Positions 8,712 to 18,126 are shown, numbered from the stretch's first letter. The stretch: 64,000 bases of DNA from Ramlibacter lithotrophicus (GCF_012184415.1 NZ_VTOX01000006.1:240651-304650); one strand, 5' to 3'. Notes: generated from the sequence alone by a model not told the origin. Translations and numbers: made by a program.

Positions 8712-9242
8712 ATGAAAGCCTCTTCCGCACTCACGCTGCCGCTCTTGCTGGGAGCGGTGCCTCTTCTTTCCGCCTGTACCACTTTGCTGGACGGGCGCTA
8801 CGACTACCGCGACGGGTGGCGACGGGGCAAGGTCGTCGCCGTCATCCCGGGTGCAGCGGTCGAGCGGCCAGGTTACTGGTCCTGCCTGAGGCAAGTGCCT
8901 GCGGCCCAGAGGGCGGCGACCAACTACGTGCTCGTCCTCTACCCCGTCACCGGACGGGCGTCCCGTACCCGCCTCGTCCCACGGATGCCTGGGGTCGATG
9001 TCGCGCCCGGGGACAGCGTACTTGTCAATCTGGCGCGATGCGACGATGCAGTCGTGCTGCGTGGGAATCCGGACGCGGCAAACCTGCAGCCGAGACTCGA
9101 CGAACGCACGGTGTTGACGGATGTCAATCGACCGGAAGCGCCTGTGACTAACCTTCACCGCTCGGCGGGTGACGTGAACGCAGAATCTCCGCCACCGTTT
9201 TTCCCCAGCGATGACCACAATGATCTTCCGGCCCACACTTGA
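8712..9242 (+). CDS. Lipoprotein of unknown function upstream of cusC
   Basis: This 176-residue protein has a lipoprotein signal with lipobox LLSAC, then a soluble domain beginning CTTLLDGRYDYRDGWRRGKV. It has no domain that I recognise. MHM at 8706 is an alternative start six bases upstream. Its 3' end overlaps the start of the TolC-like gene by 32 bases, which suggests co-transcription with the cus operon. A role as an envelope accessory of Cu efflux is inference from position only. Confidence 0.65.
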   Translation: MKASSALTLPLLLGAVPLLSACTTLLDGRYDYRDGWRRGKVVAVIPGAAVERPGYWSCLRQVPAAQRAATNYVLVLYPVTGRASRTRLVPRMPGVDVAPGDSVLVNLARCDDAVVLRGNPDAANLQPRLDERTVLTDVNRPEAPVTNLHRSAGDVNAESPPPFFPSDDHNDLPAHT

Positions 9243-10518
9243 CCATCCACCCCGGCAATCGCATGTGCTGCGCACGGCAGCGCTTGCCGCCGCCCTCCTC
9301 GTTTCCGCAAGCTTGCAGGCGGCCGAACTTGGCGAGGACGTGCAGGGCCTCCTGGACATCGCCCGCACGCAAAACCCCGAACTTGCCCTGATGCGTGCGG
9401 AAGCCGAAGCCGCCGGCCAGCGCGTGCAGCCCGCGGGCGCCCTGCCCGATCCGTTGCTGCGCGTCGAGCTCATGAATGTGAACAACTACGGCAACGACGC
9501 CGGGTTCAACCTGCTCCCGAACAAGGTCGGCGAGACGCGCTACACGCTGATGCAGATGCTGCCGTGGCCCGGCAAGCTGGAACTGCGGCGCGGCGTCGCC
9601 CAAGCCGACGCGCGCCAGGCGCAGGCTCGCACGGAGGCCGCCTGGAACGAACTGGCGATGCGGATCAAGACTGCCTATGCCCGCTATTACCTGGCGGCGG
9701 GAAATGAACGGCTGGTTCTCGAGATCCTGGACCTGATGAAGCGCATCGAGCAGATCGCCCAGGTGCGCTACGCCGGGGGACTGGTGGTCCAGCAGGACGC
9801 GATCCGCGCTCAGCTGGAACAGACTACCATGCGCGCCGAGCTGATCATGCTGGAGAGCGAAAAGCGCCAGCAGCGGGCACGGCTGAACGCACTGCTCTCG
9901 CGCGAACCGGGAGCACCGCTCGGCGAGCCCAGGGCCCTGCGGCCGCTGCCGCCCCCCGCGGCCCTGGACGTACCCGACCTCGCGCAACGGGCGCGCGCCA
10001 GCAATCCGCAGCTGGTTGCCGAGGAGGCGCGCCTGGCGAGCGCCGAAAAGAGCCGCGAACTGACCTTGCGCAACCGGTATCCCGATTTCTCGGTCGGCCT
10101 GCAGCCCACCCAGATGGGGTCCCGGATCACCAGCTGGGGCGTGATGTTCGAGATGAACATTCCGCTGCAGCAGACTACGCGCCGCTCGCAGGAAGCTGAG
10201 GCGCAGGCGATGGTGACCGCGGCGCGCGCGCGCTGGCAGAACGTCGCCAACCAGCTGGTGGGCGAGCTGGGCGAGACGGTGGCCATGCTGCAAGCCGCTC
10301 GCCAGACCGAGGCACTCGTGAGCAACCAGACGCTGGCGCAAAGCGAGCTGAGCCTGCGCTCGGCCATCGCCGCCTACGAGAACGGGCGCCTGGACTTCAC
10401 CGCCTTGCTCGAGGCGCAGCGCGAGATCAGGAAGGCGCGCCAGGAGCAACTGAAGGCACAAGCCGAAGCCCAGGTCCGCCTGGCCGAAATCGAACGCATC
10501 GTCGGAGAAGCACTGTGA
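9211..10518 (+). CDS. cusC: Outer-membrane efflux channel (TolC/CusC family)
   Basis: This 435-residue protein has an N-terminal signal (LAAALLVSASLQAAE) and two OEP-type repeats of long alpha-helical hairpins rich in Ala, Glu and Arg. These include VGETRYTLMQMLPWPGKLEL and the second-repeat FSVGLQPTQMGS. It is the channel of the cusCBA tripartite system. The stop overlaps the GTG start of the adaptor (GTGA). The start at 9211 lies inside the preceding lipoprotein gene; an ATG at 9220 is an alternative. Confidence 0.85.
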   Translation: MTTMIFRPTLDHPPRQSHVLRTAALAAALLVSASLQAAELGEDVQGLLDIARTQNPELALMRAEAEAAGQRVQPAGALPDPLLRVELMNVNNYGNDAGFNLLPNKVGETRYTLMQMLPWPGKLELRRGVAQADARQAQARTEAAWNELAMRIKTAYARYYLAAGNERLVLEILDLMKRIEQIAQVRYAGGLVVQQDAIRAQLEQTTMRAELIMLESEKRQQRARLNALLSREPGAPLGEPRALRPLPPPAALDVPDLAQRARASNPQLVAEEARLASAEKSRELTLRNRYPDFSVGLQPTQMGSRITSWGVMFEMNIPLQQTTRRSQEAEAQAMVTAARARWQNVANQLVGELGETVAMLQAARQTEALVSNQTLAQSELSLRSAIAAYENGRLDFTALLEAQREIRKARQEQLKAQAEAQVRLAEIERIVGEAL

Positions 10519-12155
10519 AAGCAACGAACGTGATCGCGGGCCTCGTGCTCCTGGGCATCGCCAGTGCCGGGGGGTACTGGCTGGGTGGACAACGGCAAGC
10601 GACGGATGCGGCGGCGGGTGCAGCGCCGGCGGGCAGTGCCTCGGCCGCGGCGCCGAAGGCCCGAAAGGTACTCTATTACCGTAACCCGATGGGCCTGCCG
10701 GACACCTCGCCGACGCCCAAGAAGGATCCGATGGGAATGGACTACATACCGGTGTACGAGGGCGAGGACGAGGACGCCGGCAAGCCGGGGACCGGTAACC
10801 AGATCCGCATCAGCACCGAGAAGATCCAGAAGCTGGGCGTGCGCGTGGAGCCCGCCAGTTTGCGGGCGCTCGGCAAGACGGTGCGGGCCGCCGGCCGAGT
10901 GGAGCCCGACGAGCGCCGCGTCCACGTCATCTCGCCCAAGTTCGAGGGCTATGTAGAGCGGCTGCACGTAAACGTCACGGGGCAGTCAGTGGCCAAGGGC
11001 CAGCCGCTGTTCGAGGTCTACAGCCCGGAGCTGGTCTCGGCGCAACGCGAGTACGCCATCGCCGCGCAAGGCGTCCAGGCCATGGCATCCGCCGCCACTG
11101 AGGCACAAGCCGGCATGAAACAACTGGCGGACTCGAGCCTCGCGCGCCTGCGCAACTGGGACCTGTCGTCCGAGCAGGTGGCAGCGCTGGTGAAGACTGG
11201 CGAAGCGCGGCGCACGGTGACCTTCCGCTCGCCGGTGGCGGGAATCGTCACCGAGAAGAAGGCCGTCCAAGGCATGCGCTTCATGCCCGGCGAAATGTTG
11301 TACCAAGTGACTGACCTGTCCTCGGTCTGGGTGATCGCCGACGTCTTCGAGCAGGACATCGGCCTGGTGCGCAACGGCTCGCAGGCGACCGTCCAGATCA
11401 ACGCCTACCCGGACAAAGCCTTCCGCGGCCGCATCACCTATGTCTACCCCACGATGAATGCGGACACCCGGACAGTGCCGGTGCGGGTGGAGTTGGCCAA
11501 TCCGGGCCACCTGCTCAAGCCGGCGATGTTCACCCAGGTGGAAGTGCAAGTCGGCGGCAAGACCCCGGTGATCGCGGTTCCCGACTCGGCCGTCATCGAC
11601 AGCGGCACCCGGCAAATCGTGCTGGTGCAGGCCGGCGAAGGCCGTTTCCAGCCACGCGAAGTCAAGCTCGGTGCTCGCAGCGACAACTATGTCGAAGTGC
11701 GCGAAGGGGTGAAGGAAGGCGAGCGGGTCGTGGTCGCCGCCAACTTTCTGATCGATGCCGAGAGCAACCTGAAGGCGGCTGTCGGCGGGCTCGGCGGACA
11801 TTCGGGCCATGGCAGTGACCCGAACGCCAGCGGTGCCGCGGCGACGCAGGCCAAAGGCACAAGCGCTGCGGCGGTCGGCCATCAGGGCCAGGGAACAGTT
11901 GACACCGTGGACGCCAAGGCCGGCACTGTCAGCCTGAACCACGGCCCGATCGCCACCTTGAAGTGGCCGGCCATGACGATGGAGTTCAAGGCCGCCAATC
12001 CGTCGTTGCTGAAGGACCTCAAACCTGGCATGGCGGTCTCGTTCGAGTTCGTCGAACGCCAGCCGGGCGAGTGGGTCGTGACGTCGATCGTGCCGACCGG
12101 GGCCAGGCCCGCGGCGAATACCGCGGCCGCCGCCAAGAGCCACTCCGGCCACTGA
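10515..12155 (+). CDS. cusB: Cu/Ag efflux adaptor CusB with fused C-terminal CusF domain
   Basis: This 546-residue membrane fusion protein starts at GTG 10515, coupled to cusC. After the signal anchor comes a heavy-metal-binding domain at about residues 53-82 (YYRNPMGLP through DPMGMDYIPVYEG). The adaptor core follows at about 95-420 (VSPKFEGYVERL-like lipoyl region, VITDLSSVWVIADV-like barrel). A His/Gly-rich linker leads to a CusF-like domain at about 470-525 (LNHGPIATLKWPAMTMEF), which has the Trp and paired Met of the Cu(I)/Ag(I) site. The fusion places the metallochaperone permanently on the pump. It is followed after 12 bases by cusA. Confidence 0.9.
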   Translation: MKATNVIAGLVLLGIASAGGYWLGGQRQATDAAAGAAPAGSASAAAPKARKVLYYRNPMGLPDTSPTPKKDPMGMDYIPVYEGEDEDAGKPGTGNQIRISTEKIQKLGVRVEPASLRALGKTVRAAGRVEPDERRVHVISPKFEGYVERLHVNVTGQSVAKGQPLFEVYSPELVSAQREYAIAAQGVQAMASAATEAQAGMKQLADSSLARLRNWDLSSEQVAALVKTGEARRTVTFRSPVAGIVTEKKAVQGMRFMPGEMLYQVTDLSSVWVIADVFEQDIGLVRNGSQATVQINAYPDKAFRGRITYVYPTMNADTRTVPVRVELANPGHLLKPAMFTQVEVQVGGKTPVIAVPDSAVIDSGTRQIVLVQAGEGRFQPREVKLGARSDNYVEVREGVKEGERVVVAANFLIDAESNLKAAVGGLGGHSGHGSDPNASGAAATQAKGTSAAAVGHQGQGTVDTVDAKAGTVSLNHGPIATLKWPAMTMEFKAANPSLLKDLKPGMAVSFEFVERQPGEWVVTSIVPTGARPAANTAAAAKSHSGH

Positions 12156-12167
12156 CACGGAGCCGAC

Positions 12168-15100
12168 ATGCTCAACAAGATCATCGAGTGGTCGGGACGC
12201 AACCCGTTCCTGATCCTCCTCGCGACTGCGTTCATCGTCATCGCCGGCGTCATCGCCGTGCTGCGGACACCGCTTGATGCATTGCCCGACCTGTCCGACG
12301 TCCAGGTGATCGTCTACACCGAGTATCCGGGCCAGGCGCCGCAGGTGGTCGAAGACCAGGTGACGTATCCGCTGACCACGGCGATGCTGGCGGTGCCGAA
12401 GTCGAAGGTCGTGCGCGGCTTCTCGTTCTTCGGCGCCTCCTTCGTGTACGTCATCTTCGAGGACGGCACCGACATCTACTGGGCGCGCACCCGCGTGCTG
12501 GAGTACCTCAACTTCGCCGCGGGCCGGCTGCCCAAGGGCGTGACGCCTGCGCTCGGCCCCGACGCAACGGGCGTGGGCTGGGTCTACCAGTACGTTCTGC
12601 TGGCCAAGGACCGGACGCTTGCTGAGTTGCGCACGGTCCAGGACTGGTACGTGCGCTACCAGCTGACCAAGGCGCCGGGCGTGGCCGAGGTTGCTTCGAT
12701 CGGCGGCTTCGTACAGACCTACCAGGTCACCGTCGACCCTGTGAAACTGCGCAGCTATGGCATCCCGCTCTCGAAGGTCTCGCAGGTCATCCGTGACTCC
12801 AACCGCGACGTCGGCGGCCGGGTCGTGGAAATGGCCGAGACCGAGTACATGGTGCGCGGCAAGGGTTACCTGCGCGGCAAGAGCGACATCGAACTGCTGG
12901 TGGTCAAGAGCGAGGGCGGCACGCCGGTCCTGGTACGCGACATTGCCCGGGTCGAACTGGCGCCGGACGAGCGCCGCGGCCTCACCGAGCTGAACGGCGA
13001 AGGCGAGGTCGTCTCCGGCATCGCCATGGCGCGCTACGGCCAGAACGCGCTGGAGGTGATCCACAACCTCAAGGCGAAAGTCGAAGAGATCTCCGGCGGG
13101 TTGCCGCAAGGCATGACGATCCAGGCGGTCTATGACCGCTCCGATCTGATACATCGGGCGATCGACACCCTGACGCGCACCTTGATCGAGGAAAGCCTGA
13201 TCGTGGCCGCCGTCTGCATCGTGTTTCTGTTGCACGTGCGCTCGGCCCTGGTGGCGATCTTCATGCTGCCGGTTGGCGTGCTGATCGCGTTCATCGTGAT
13301 GCGGCTGCTCGGCATGAACTCGAACATCATGAGCCTGGGTGGCATCGCCATCGCCATCGGCGCCATGGTGGATGCGGCCATCGTGATGATCGAGAACGCC
13401 CACAAACACCTGGAGCGGCTGCCGCCGGGACATACCGTGAAGGAGCGGGGCGACGCCATGATAGCCGCCTGCAAGGAGGTGGGGCCCGCCCTCTTCTTCT
13501 CGCTGCTGATCATCACCGTGTCGTTCCTGCCGGTGTTCACGCTGGAGTCGCAGGAGGGGCGGCTGTTCTCCCCGCTCGCCTACACCAAGACCTTCTCGAT
13601 GGCCGGGGCGGCGCTGCTCTCGGTCACGCTCGTGCCGGTGCTGATGATGCTGTTCATCCGCGGCCGGATCATGCCGGAGGCGAAGAATCCAGTGAACCGA
13701 TTCCTGATCTGGGTCTACCGGCCGATCATCGCGTGGGTGATGCGCTGGAAGAAGCTGACGATCTTGCTGGCAGTCGTCACGATGGTGGTATCGATCTATC
13801 CGGCCTCGAAGCTGGGCAGTGAGTTCATGCCGACGCTGAACGAAGGCACCTTGCTGTACATGCCGGCGTCGCTGCCGGGCATGTCGATCACCAAGGCAGC
13901 CGAGGTGATGCAGACCCAGGACAAGATCATCAAGAGCTTCCCCGAGGTCGAATCGGTCTACGGCAAGGCGGGGCGCGCCAACACCGCCACCGACCCGGCA
14001 CCGGTGGAGATGTTCGAAACCGTGATCAACCTGAAGCCCGAGGAGCAGTGGCGTCCCGGCATGACCACCGACAAGTTGATCGCCGAGATGGACAAGGCGC
14101 TCCAGTTCCCGGGCATCTCCAATGCCTGGACCATGCCGATCAAGGCCCGCACCGACATGCTGTCCACGGGGATCCGCACGCCCATCGGGATCAAGGTGTT
14201 CGGCAAGGACTTGGCCGAGATGGAACGGCTGGCCAAGGAGATCGAAGCGGTCGTGAAGAACGTTCCAGGCACCACCTCCGCTTTTGCGGAGCGCATCACC
14301 GGTGGCTTCTACTTCGACATCGAACCGAACCGCGAGCAGCTAGCCCGCTATGGTCTGAGCATTGGCGAACTGCAGGAGGTGATCGGCACGGCCCTCGGCG
14401 GCGAGATGGTGACCACCACCGTGGAAGGCCGCGAGCGCTTCAGCGTCACGGTGCGCTATCCACGCGAGTTGCGCAGCAATCCGCAACAGATCGAACGAGA
14501 AGTGCTGGTGCCGACGATGAGCGGGGCGCAAGTGCCTCTCGGGCAGGTCGCCCGCATCAAGGTGGTGCGCGGCACGCCGGGCATCCGGACCGAAAACGCC
14601 CTGCTGTCGGCCTACATCTTCGTGGACATCCGCGACCGGGATATCGGCTCGTACGTCAAGGACGCGCGCCAAGCGGTCGTCGACCAGGTCAAGTTCCCAC
14701 CCGGCTACTACATCACTTGGAGTGGCCAGTTCGAGTACATGGAGCGGGCGATCCAGAAGATGAAGATCGTCATCCCCGTCACCCTGCTGACGATCTTCCT
14801 GTTGCTGTACCTGAATTTCCGGCGGATCGCTGAAACCGTGATCGTCATGCTGTCGGTGCCGTTCGCCCTCATCGGCGGCATCTGGCTCATGTGGTGGCTC
14901 GGCTACAACCTCTCGGTTGCGGTGGCGGTCGGCTTCATCGCGCTCGCCGGGGTGGCCGCGGAGACCGGCGTCGTGATGCTGATCTACCTGGACCAGGCGT
15001 GGCAGGAGGCGAAAGAGCGCTGCCGCCATGAGCGGCGGGACCCCGACGTGGCCGACCTGTATGGCGCCGTCATGGAAGGCGCGGTGGAGCGGGTTCGACC

Positions 15101-15356
15101 GAAGATGATGACCGTAGTGGCGATCATGGCCGGCCTGCTGCCGATCATGTGGGGCACCGGGACCGGCTCCGAAGTCATGAGCCGCATCGCGGCACCAATG
15201 GTCGGGGGCATGATTTCCTCGACGGTGCTCACCCTGGCGGTGATCCCCGCGCTCTACGCCCTCGTGAAGCAGTGGGAGATGCGGCGTGATCGGCGCGCCG
15301 CCGCACAGGCGACCCCATCCGGCCTGGCGGCGCTGGCCGCAGCCAGCGGGGAGTAA
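12168..15356 (+). CDS. cusA: Cu(I)/Ag(I) RND efflux pump CusA
   Basis: This 1062-residue inner-membrane pump has the length and two-block helix layout of the family. The helix-4 signature GGIAIAIGAMVDAAIVMIEN, followed by AHKHLE, is the form typical of monovalent-metal (Cu/Ag) pumps. This differs from the first pump at 1529. N-terminus MLNKIIEWSGRNPFLILL and the DIYWARTRVLEYL region also match CusA. It completes cusCBA. Confidence 0.93.
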   Translation: MLNKIIEWSGRNPFLILLATAFIVIAGVIAVLRTPLDALPDLSDVQVIVYTEYPGQAPQVVEDQVTYPLTTAMLAVPKSKVVRGFSFFGASFVYVIFEDGTDIYWARTRVLEYLNFAAGRLPKGVTPALGPDATGVGWVYQYVLLAKDRTLAELRTVQDWYVRYQLTKAPGVAEVASIGGFVQTYQVTVDPVKLRSYGIPLSKVSQVIRDSNRDVGGRVVEMAETEYMVRGKGYLRGKSDIELLVVKSEGGTPVLVRDIARVELAPDERRGLTELNGEGEVVSGIAMARYGQNALEVIHNLKAKVEEISGGLPQGMTIQAVYDRSDLIHRAIDTLTRTLIEESLIVAAVCIVFLLHVRSALVAIFMLPVGVLIAFIVMRLLGMNSNIMSLGGIAIAIGAMVDAAIVMIENAHKHLERLPPGHTVKERGDAMIAACKEVGPALFFSLLIITVSFLPVFTLESQEGRLFSPLAYTKTFSMAGAALLSVTLVPVLMMLFIRGRIMPEAKNPVNRFLIWVYRPIIAWVMRWKKLTILLAVVTMVVSIYPASKLGSEFMPTLNEGTLLYMPASLPGMSITKAAEVMQTQDKIIKSFPEVESVYGKAGRANTATDPAPVEMFETVINLKPEEQWRPGMTTDKLIAEMDKALQFPGISNAWTMPIKARTDMLSTGIRTPIGIKVFGKDLAEMERLAKEIEAVVKNVPGTTSAFAERITGGFYFDIEPNREQLARYGLSIGELQEVIGTALGGEMVTTTVEGRERFSVTVRYPRELRSNPQQIEREVLVPTMSGAQVPLGQVARIKVVRGTPGIRTENALLSAYIFVDIRDRDIGSYVKDARQAVVDQVKFPPGYYITWSGQFEYMERAIQKMKIVIPVTLLTIFLLLYLNFRRIAETVIVMLSVPFALIGGIWLMWWLGYNLSVAVAVGFIALAGVAAETGVVMLIYLDQAWQEAKERCRHERRDPDVADLYGAVMEGAVERVRPKMMTVVAIMAGLLPIMWGTGTGSEVMSRIAAPMVGGMISSTVLTLAVIPALYALVKQWEMRRDRRAAAQATPSGLAALAAASGE

Positions 15357-15386
15357 CCGCTTGCCTGGCGGGTGCAGATCGGCTCA

Positions 15387-15593
15387 ATGGCGCACGAGTT
15401 CTTCGGCCTGCCCAGCGAGTCGCACGAGGTCCTCTCGCTCGCGGTGCTGAACGGTGCGTTGATGTTTCTCCTGCCGGTGGGGCTCATCGCCTACCTGTGC
15501 TGGCGCGACAAGCGCAAGGCACGTGCGGGCGTCGCCAAGCCGCGTCGCCGCCGGCGCCGCCGGGCTAGACCAGGCAGGCAGCCGGGGGTGTAG
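15387..15593 (+). CDS. Small single-pass membrane protein downstream of cusA
   Basis: This 68-residue frame lies 30 bases after cusA. It has one hydrophobic helix (LAVLNGALMFLLPVGLIAYL) and a strongly basic tail (RRRRRRRARPGR), predicting a cytoplasmic C-terminus. I do not recognise it. Position suggests it is the last gene of the cus transcript. A GTG at 15372 would lengthen it by five residues. Confidence 0.5.
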   Translation: MAHEFFGLPSESHEVLSLAVLNGALMFLLPVGLIAYLCWRDKRKARAGVAKPRRRRRRRARPGRQPGV

Positions 15594-15673
15594 CCGCGCA
15601 CGTCTCACATCTTCTGAAGGTACGTCATGCCCGGCGCCGACGCCGCTCTCGCACGCCGTTCGACGGCATGACA

Positions 15674-15727
15674 TGACCAATCGGTAATCTCGCCGTCCGC
15701 TTCCGGTCAGGACAGCGGAAGGAAGAT
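15674..15727 (+). promoter_or_regulatory. Cop-type box upstream of small lipoprotein
   Basis: The core TGACC-AATC-GGTAA lies at 15674-15687, with the third half-site CGTCCGC at 15694 (+20). The hexamer at +48 is GAAGAT, a weak -10. Confidence 0.65.
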
Positions 15728-15795
15728 GCAATCCGCAGGTTCTGCGGGGCCTGTGATCTGACGCGGAATTCTCCACTGAAAGAAAGGAACCACCC

Positions 15796-15939
15796 ATGAA
15801 GACTGTCGCAGCACTGGCGATCGCGGCGCTCCTCGCCGCCTGCTCGTCGCTTGGTACCTCTACCGGGCAGTACACACCGGACAGATCGGATCGGTCGCAG
15901 AACGGCGGCCCGATGGGGGCATCCACCGGCGGACCTTGA
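15796..15939 (+). CDS. Tiny lipoprotein (47 aa) under a Cop-type box
   Basis: The gene reads MKTVAALAIAALLAACSSLG and ends in a Gly/Ser-rich tail (GGPMGASTGGP). The lipobox LLAAC is clear, and AGAAAGGA precedes the start. The mature part is only about 32 residues, so it may act as an envelope stress or entericidin-like peptide; that is inference. A similar tiny lipoprotein under the same type of box occurs at 45435. Confidence 0.65.
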   Translation: MKTVAALAIAALLAACSSLGTSTGQYTPDRSDRSQNGGPMGASTGGP

Positions 15940-15958
15940 AGGGAGGGCGACCCAGGAC

Positions 15959-17620
15959 TCAGGATCGCGCCGTTGCTTCCACGGCGCGTTCAAGGCCTTG
16001 ACGAAGCGTTTGGACCGACTTTCGTGACGCGTCCTCGCCAGGGACGGGAAGCCGCTTTCCATCCTTGTAGTTCGCATGCGCAGCGGCCCCTTCTTCTGCG
16101 AACTGGTGCATCGCGGCCGATCTGATCTGGATCTCGAACACTGCCTGATCCCGATCGCGCGCGGAGGTGTGCAAACCGCGATATCCGTTTTCCTTCGGGG
16201 CAGCGATATAGTCCTTGAAGCGGCCGATCACCGGCGGATACAGATCGTGAACCACGCCCAAGGCGTGGTAACAATCCGACTCAGTCGGCACCACGACCCG
16301 CATGGCAAGAAGATCGTGCACCTGGTCGAAGCTCAGGTTCTTTTCTCTCATCTTCTTCCAGATCCCGGCGGCGTGCTTGATCCGGCACCCGATGCGAAGT
16401 ACCGGAACGCCTCTGGTTGCCAGGCTATGGCGGATCTCGCCGGTCCGCTGTCGGACCTGTGCGTCGAGCTGCGACCGCCGCGCGTGCAGCTGCCGGCTCA
16501 CATCGTGGAACCCGTCCGGGTCAAGCACCTGGAAGGCCGCATCTTCGAGCTCGATGCGCAGGTCTGGCCGGCCGAGCCTTTCTGCCCGGGGCGCGAGCCG
16601 ATCCCAGGCCAGCCGGGCCAGTGCTCGACGGTCCACTTCCGCCTCGCCGCGATCTTCCAGTCGGCGCAGCGACGTTTGCAGCGCACAAATGGCCTCACCC
16701 GCGTCGTCTCGTGGAAGTTCTGGAGAGGCGAATTCGGCAGGTGCCGCACCGGCAACGCGAGCATGCGTGTCAGCCGCTGCCGCATAGGCTCGTCGCTGCG
16801 CGGCGATGAGGTGTGCCGCCGTACGACTCAACTCGTTGGCCAGCGCGCGGAAGCGCCAGCCGAGCCAGCGCACCTCCCAGGCGCCGCCCGGGTCCGGCAT
16901 GGCGTCCCAGTAGCCCAGCTCCATCATCTGAACGCCGGTCAGGAGACGCTCGATCGGTCCTGTCACCTCGCGCCGGATCACCACATGGAGCAATGCCAGG
17001 GTCGCCGCGGCGGTAAGAGCGACATGAAGCGCCCACCCCCACCACCGCCGCGCACGAGCGGCCAAGTAGTCCGTACCGTCCTGTGCCACCACCAGGGTCA
17101 CCGGCTCGGCGCCGAGGGCGGCAGATGTCAAGGACATGTTGGCGCTCAGCAGCGGAGCTTGGGTCGTCGCGGGACGCTCTCCTTCCTCCACCACCAGCTG
17201 GCCGGAAGCATCGATGATCGCCAGGTAGTGTCGTTCGCGGCCACGCACCACGAACGACGAATGGAATCTGGTCACGGCGGCCTGCGCCTCCTCGCGGTTC
17301 GTCGCACCATGCAGCTCCGCCGCCAAAGGGCTGAGGGACTCGCTCAGGAGCGATTGCCTGTCACGCAACTCGGTGTGCAGGTCCCATGCGAGTTGGCCCC
17401 CCGTGACGAGCGCCATGACGCCCGACACGACCAGGGTCGTGAGAAATCCGAGCCGCAACCCCAGGCCCATGCCGCGCGCGACCGGCGTGTTCGCCAGTGC
17501 CACGGCGTCAGCTGCCGACCCCTGCGGGCCTGAACCAATGCACTGCCCGCGCGAGTGCCTGCGCTGGAGCCAGAACATACTCCCCAACCATCGGCCGATG
17601 CGCATTGCGATTGGGTTCAT
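15959..17620 (-). CDS. Membrane-anchored HAMP plus RelA/SpoT-type (p)ppGpp synthetase
   Basis: About 553 residues from ATG 17620 (TTG 17629 is possible). Two transmembrane helices (about 52-75 and 193-216) enclose a periplasmic domain of about 115 residues. A HAMP-like segment starts RREVTGPIERLLTG. The C-terminal half (about 335-530) reads as the RelA/SpoT synthetase: ELEDAAFQVLDPDGF, RIKHAAGIWKKM, HDLLAMRVVVP, KDYIAAPKENGYRGLHT and FEIQIRS. The Asp of HDLLAMR, the Tyr of NGYRG and the Glu of FEIQIR correspond to catalytic or substrate-binding residues of Rel synthetases and are present. I see no HD hydrolase motif and no TGS/ACT domains. The layout is that of a chemoreceptor-like sensor joined to an alarmone synthetase. 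It has its own Cop-type box (17666-17719). Confidence 0.85.
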   Translation of the reverse strand: MNPIAMRIGRWLGSMFWLQRRHSRGQCIGSGPQGSAADAVALANTPVARGMGLGLRLGFLTTLVVSGVMALVTGGQLAWDLHTELRDRQSLLSESLSPLAAELHGATNREEAQAAVTRFHSSFVVRGRERHYLAIIDASGQLVVEEGERPATTQAPLLSANMSLTSAALGAEPVTLVVAQDGTDYLAARARRWWGWALHVALTAAATLALLHVVIRREVTGPIERLLTGVQMMELGYWDAMPDPGGAWEVRWLGWRFRALANELSRTAAHLIAAQRRAYAAAADTHARVAGAAPAEFASPELPRDDAGEAICALQTSLRRLEDRGEAEVDRRALARLAWDRLAPRAERLGRPDLRIELEDAAFQVLDPDGFHDVSRQLHARRSQLDAQVRQRTGEIRHSLATRGVPVLRIGCRIKHAAGIWKKMREKNLSFDQVHDLLAMRVVVPTESDCYHALGVVHDLYPPVIGRFKDYIAAPKENGYRGLHTSARDRDQAVFEIQIRSAAMHQFAEEGAAAHANYKDGKRLPVPGEDASRKSVQTLRQGLERAVEATARS

Positions 17621-17665
17621 GTGCGCCAAGGAATCACGGCCGTACGTACCAGCTTGAGGAGTTTC

Positions 17666-17719
17666 AGTGTCAACGGGAGGGCGTGACCAGACGGTGACGG
17701 CTGCATTACCTTCCTGTAA
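17666..17719 (-). promoter_or_regulatory. Cop-type box and promoter of the membrane (p)ppGpp synthetase
   Basis: Read on the minus strand, the core is TTACA-GGAA-GGTAA (17719-17706), the third half-site is CGTCACC at +20 (17699) and the -10 is GACACT at +48 (17671-17666). Confidence 0.72.
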
Positions 17720-17780
17720 GAAGGTTTCCTCGACCGACAGGCGCCGCTTGCCTCACGAACAGCGGGCCGGACCTCGCAGA

Positions 17781-17834
17781 TAACAAACTTGTCATCTGGG
17801 CGACCAGCAGTGGTCATGGGCGCGGGCGCACATT
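17781..17834 (+). promoter_or_regulatory. Cop-type box upstream of the DUF3141 gene
   Basis: The core TAACA-AACT-TGTCA lies at 17781-17794. A weaker third half-site, CGACCAG, is at 17801 (+20) and -10 CACATT is at 17829 (+48). It is oriented towards 17841 and 18127. Confidence 0.68.
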
Positions 17835-17840
17835 GGCAAT

Positions 17841-18104
17841 ATGGCCACGCACAGGCGGGACACTCCTCCAATCGTCATCGTCCATGGTACGCATTGCGAC
17901 TGCGTGCAGCTCGCGGCGGCGCTTGGGCTTGCGCCAAGTGCCATCCCATTCTTCTATTGCAGGAACATCCTTCAGCGGCGGTGGACGATGACCTGCAGGC
18001 ACGGTGACGTTCAGGAGCCGCAAACGCCGGCCGGCCCCAGCGAGAAATGGAAGGAGCCGACGTACATGAACCCGGTCATGACCATCCTGGTGCAGAACGC
18101 GTGA
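17841..18104 (+). CDS. Possible small protein (87 aa) between Cop box and DUF3141 gene
   Basis: The frame begins MATHRRDTPPIVIVHGTHCD about 5 bases after a predicted -10 and ends 22 bases before the DUF3141 gene. It contains scattered cysteines and no clear signal peptide. I recognise no family and see no strong ribosome site, so it may simply be the leader of the downstream gene. Confidence 0.25.
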   Translation: MATHRRDTPPIVIVHGTHCDCVQLAAALGLAPSAIPFFYCRNILQRRWTMTCRHGDVQEPQTPAGPSEKWKEPTYMNPVMTILVQNA

Positions 18105-18126
18105 GCGACACAAGCAAGCGAAGAAC

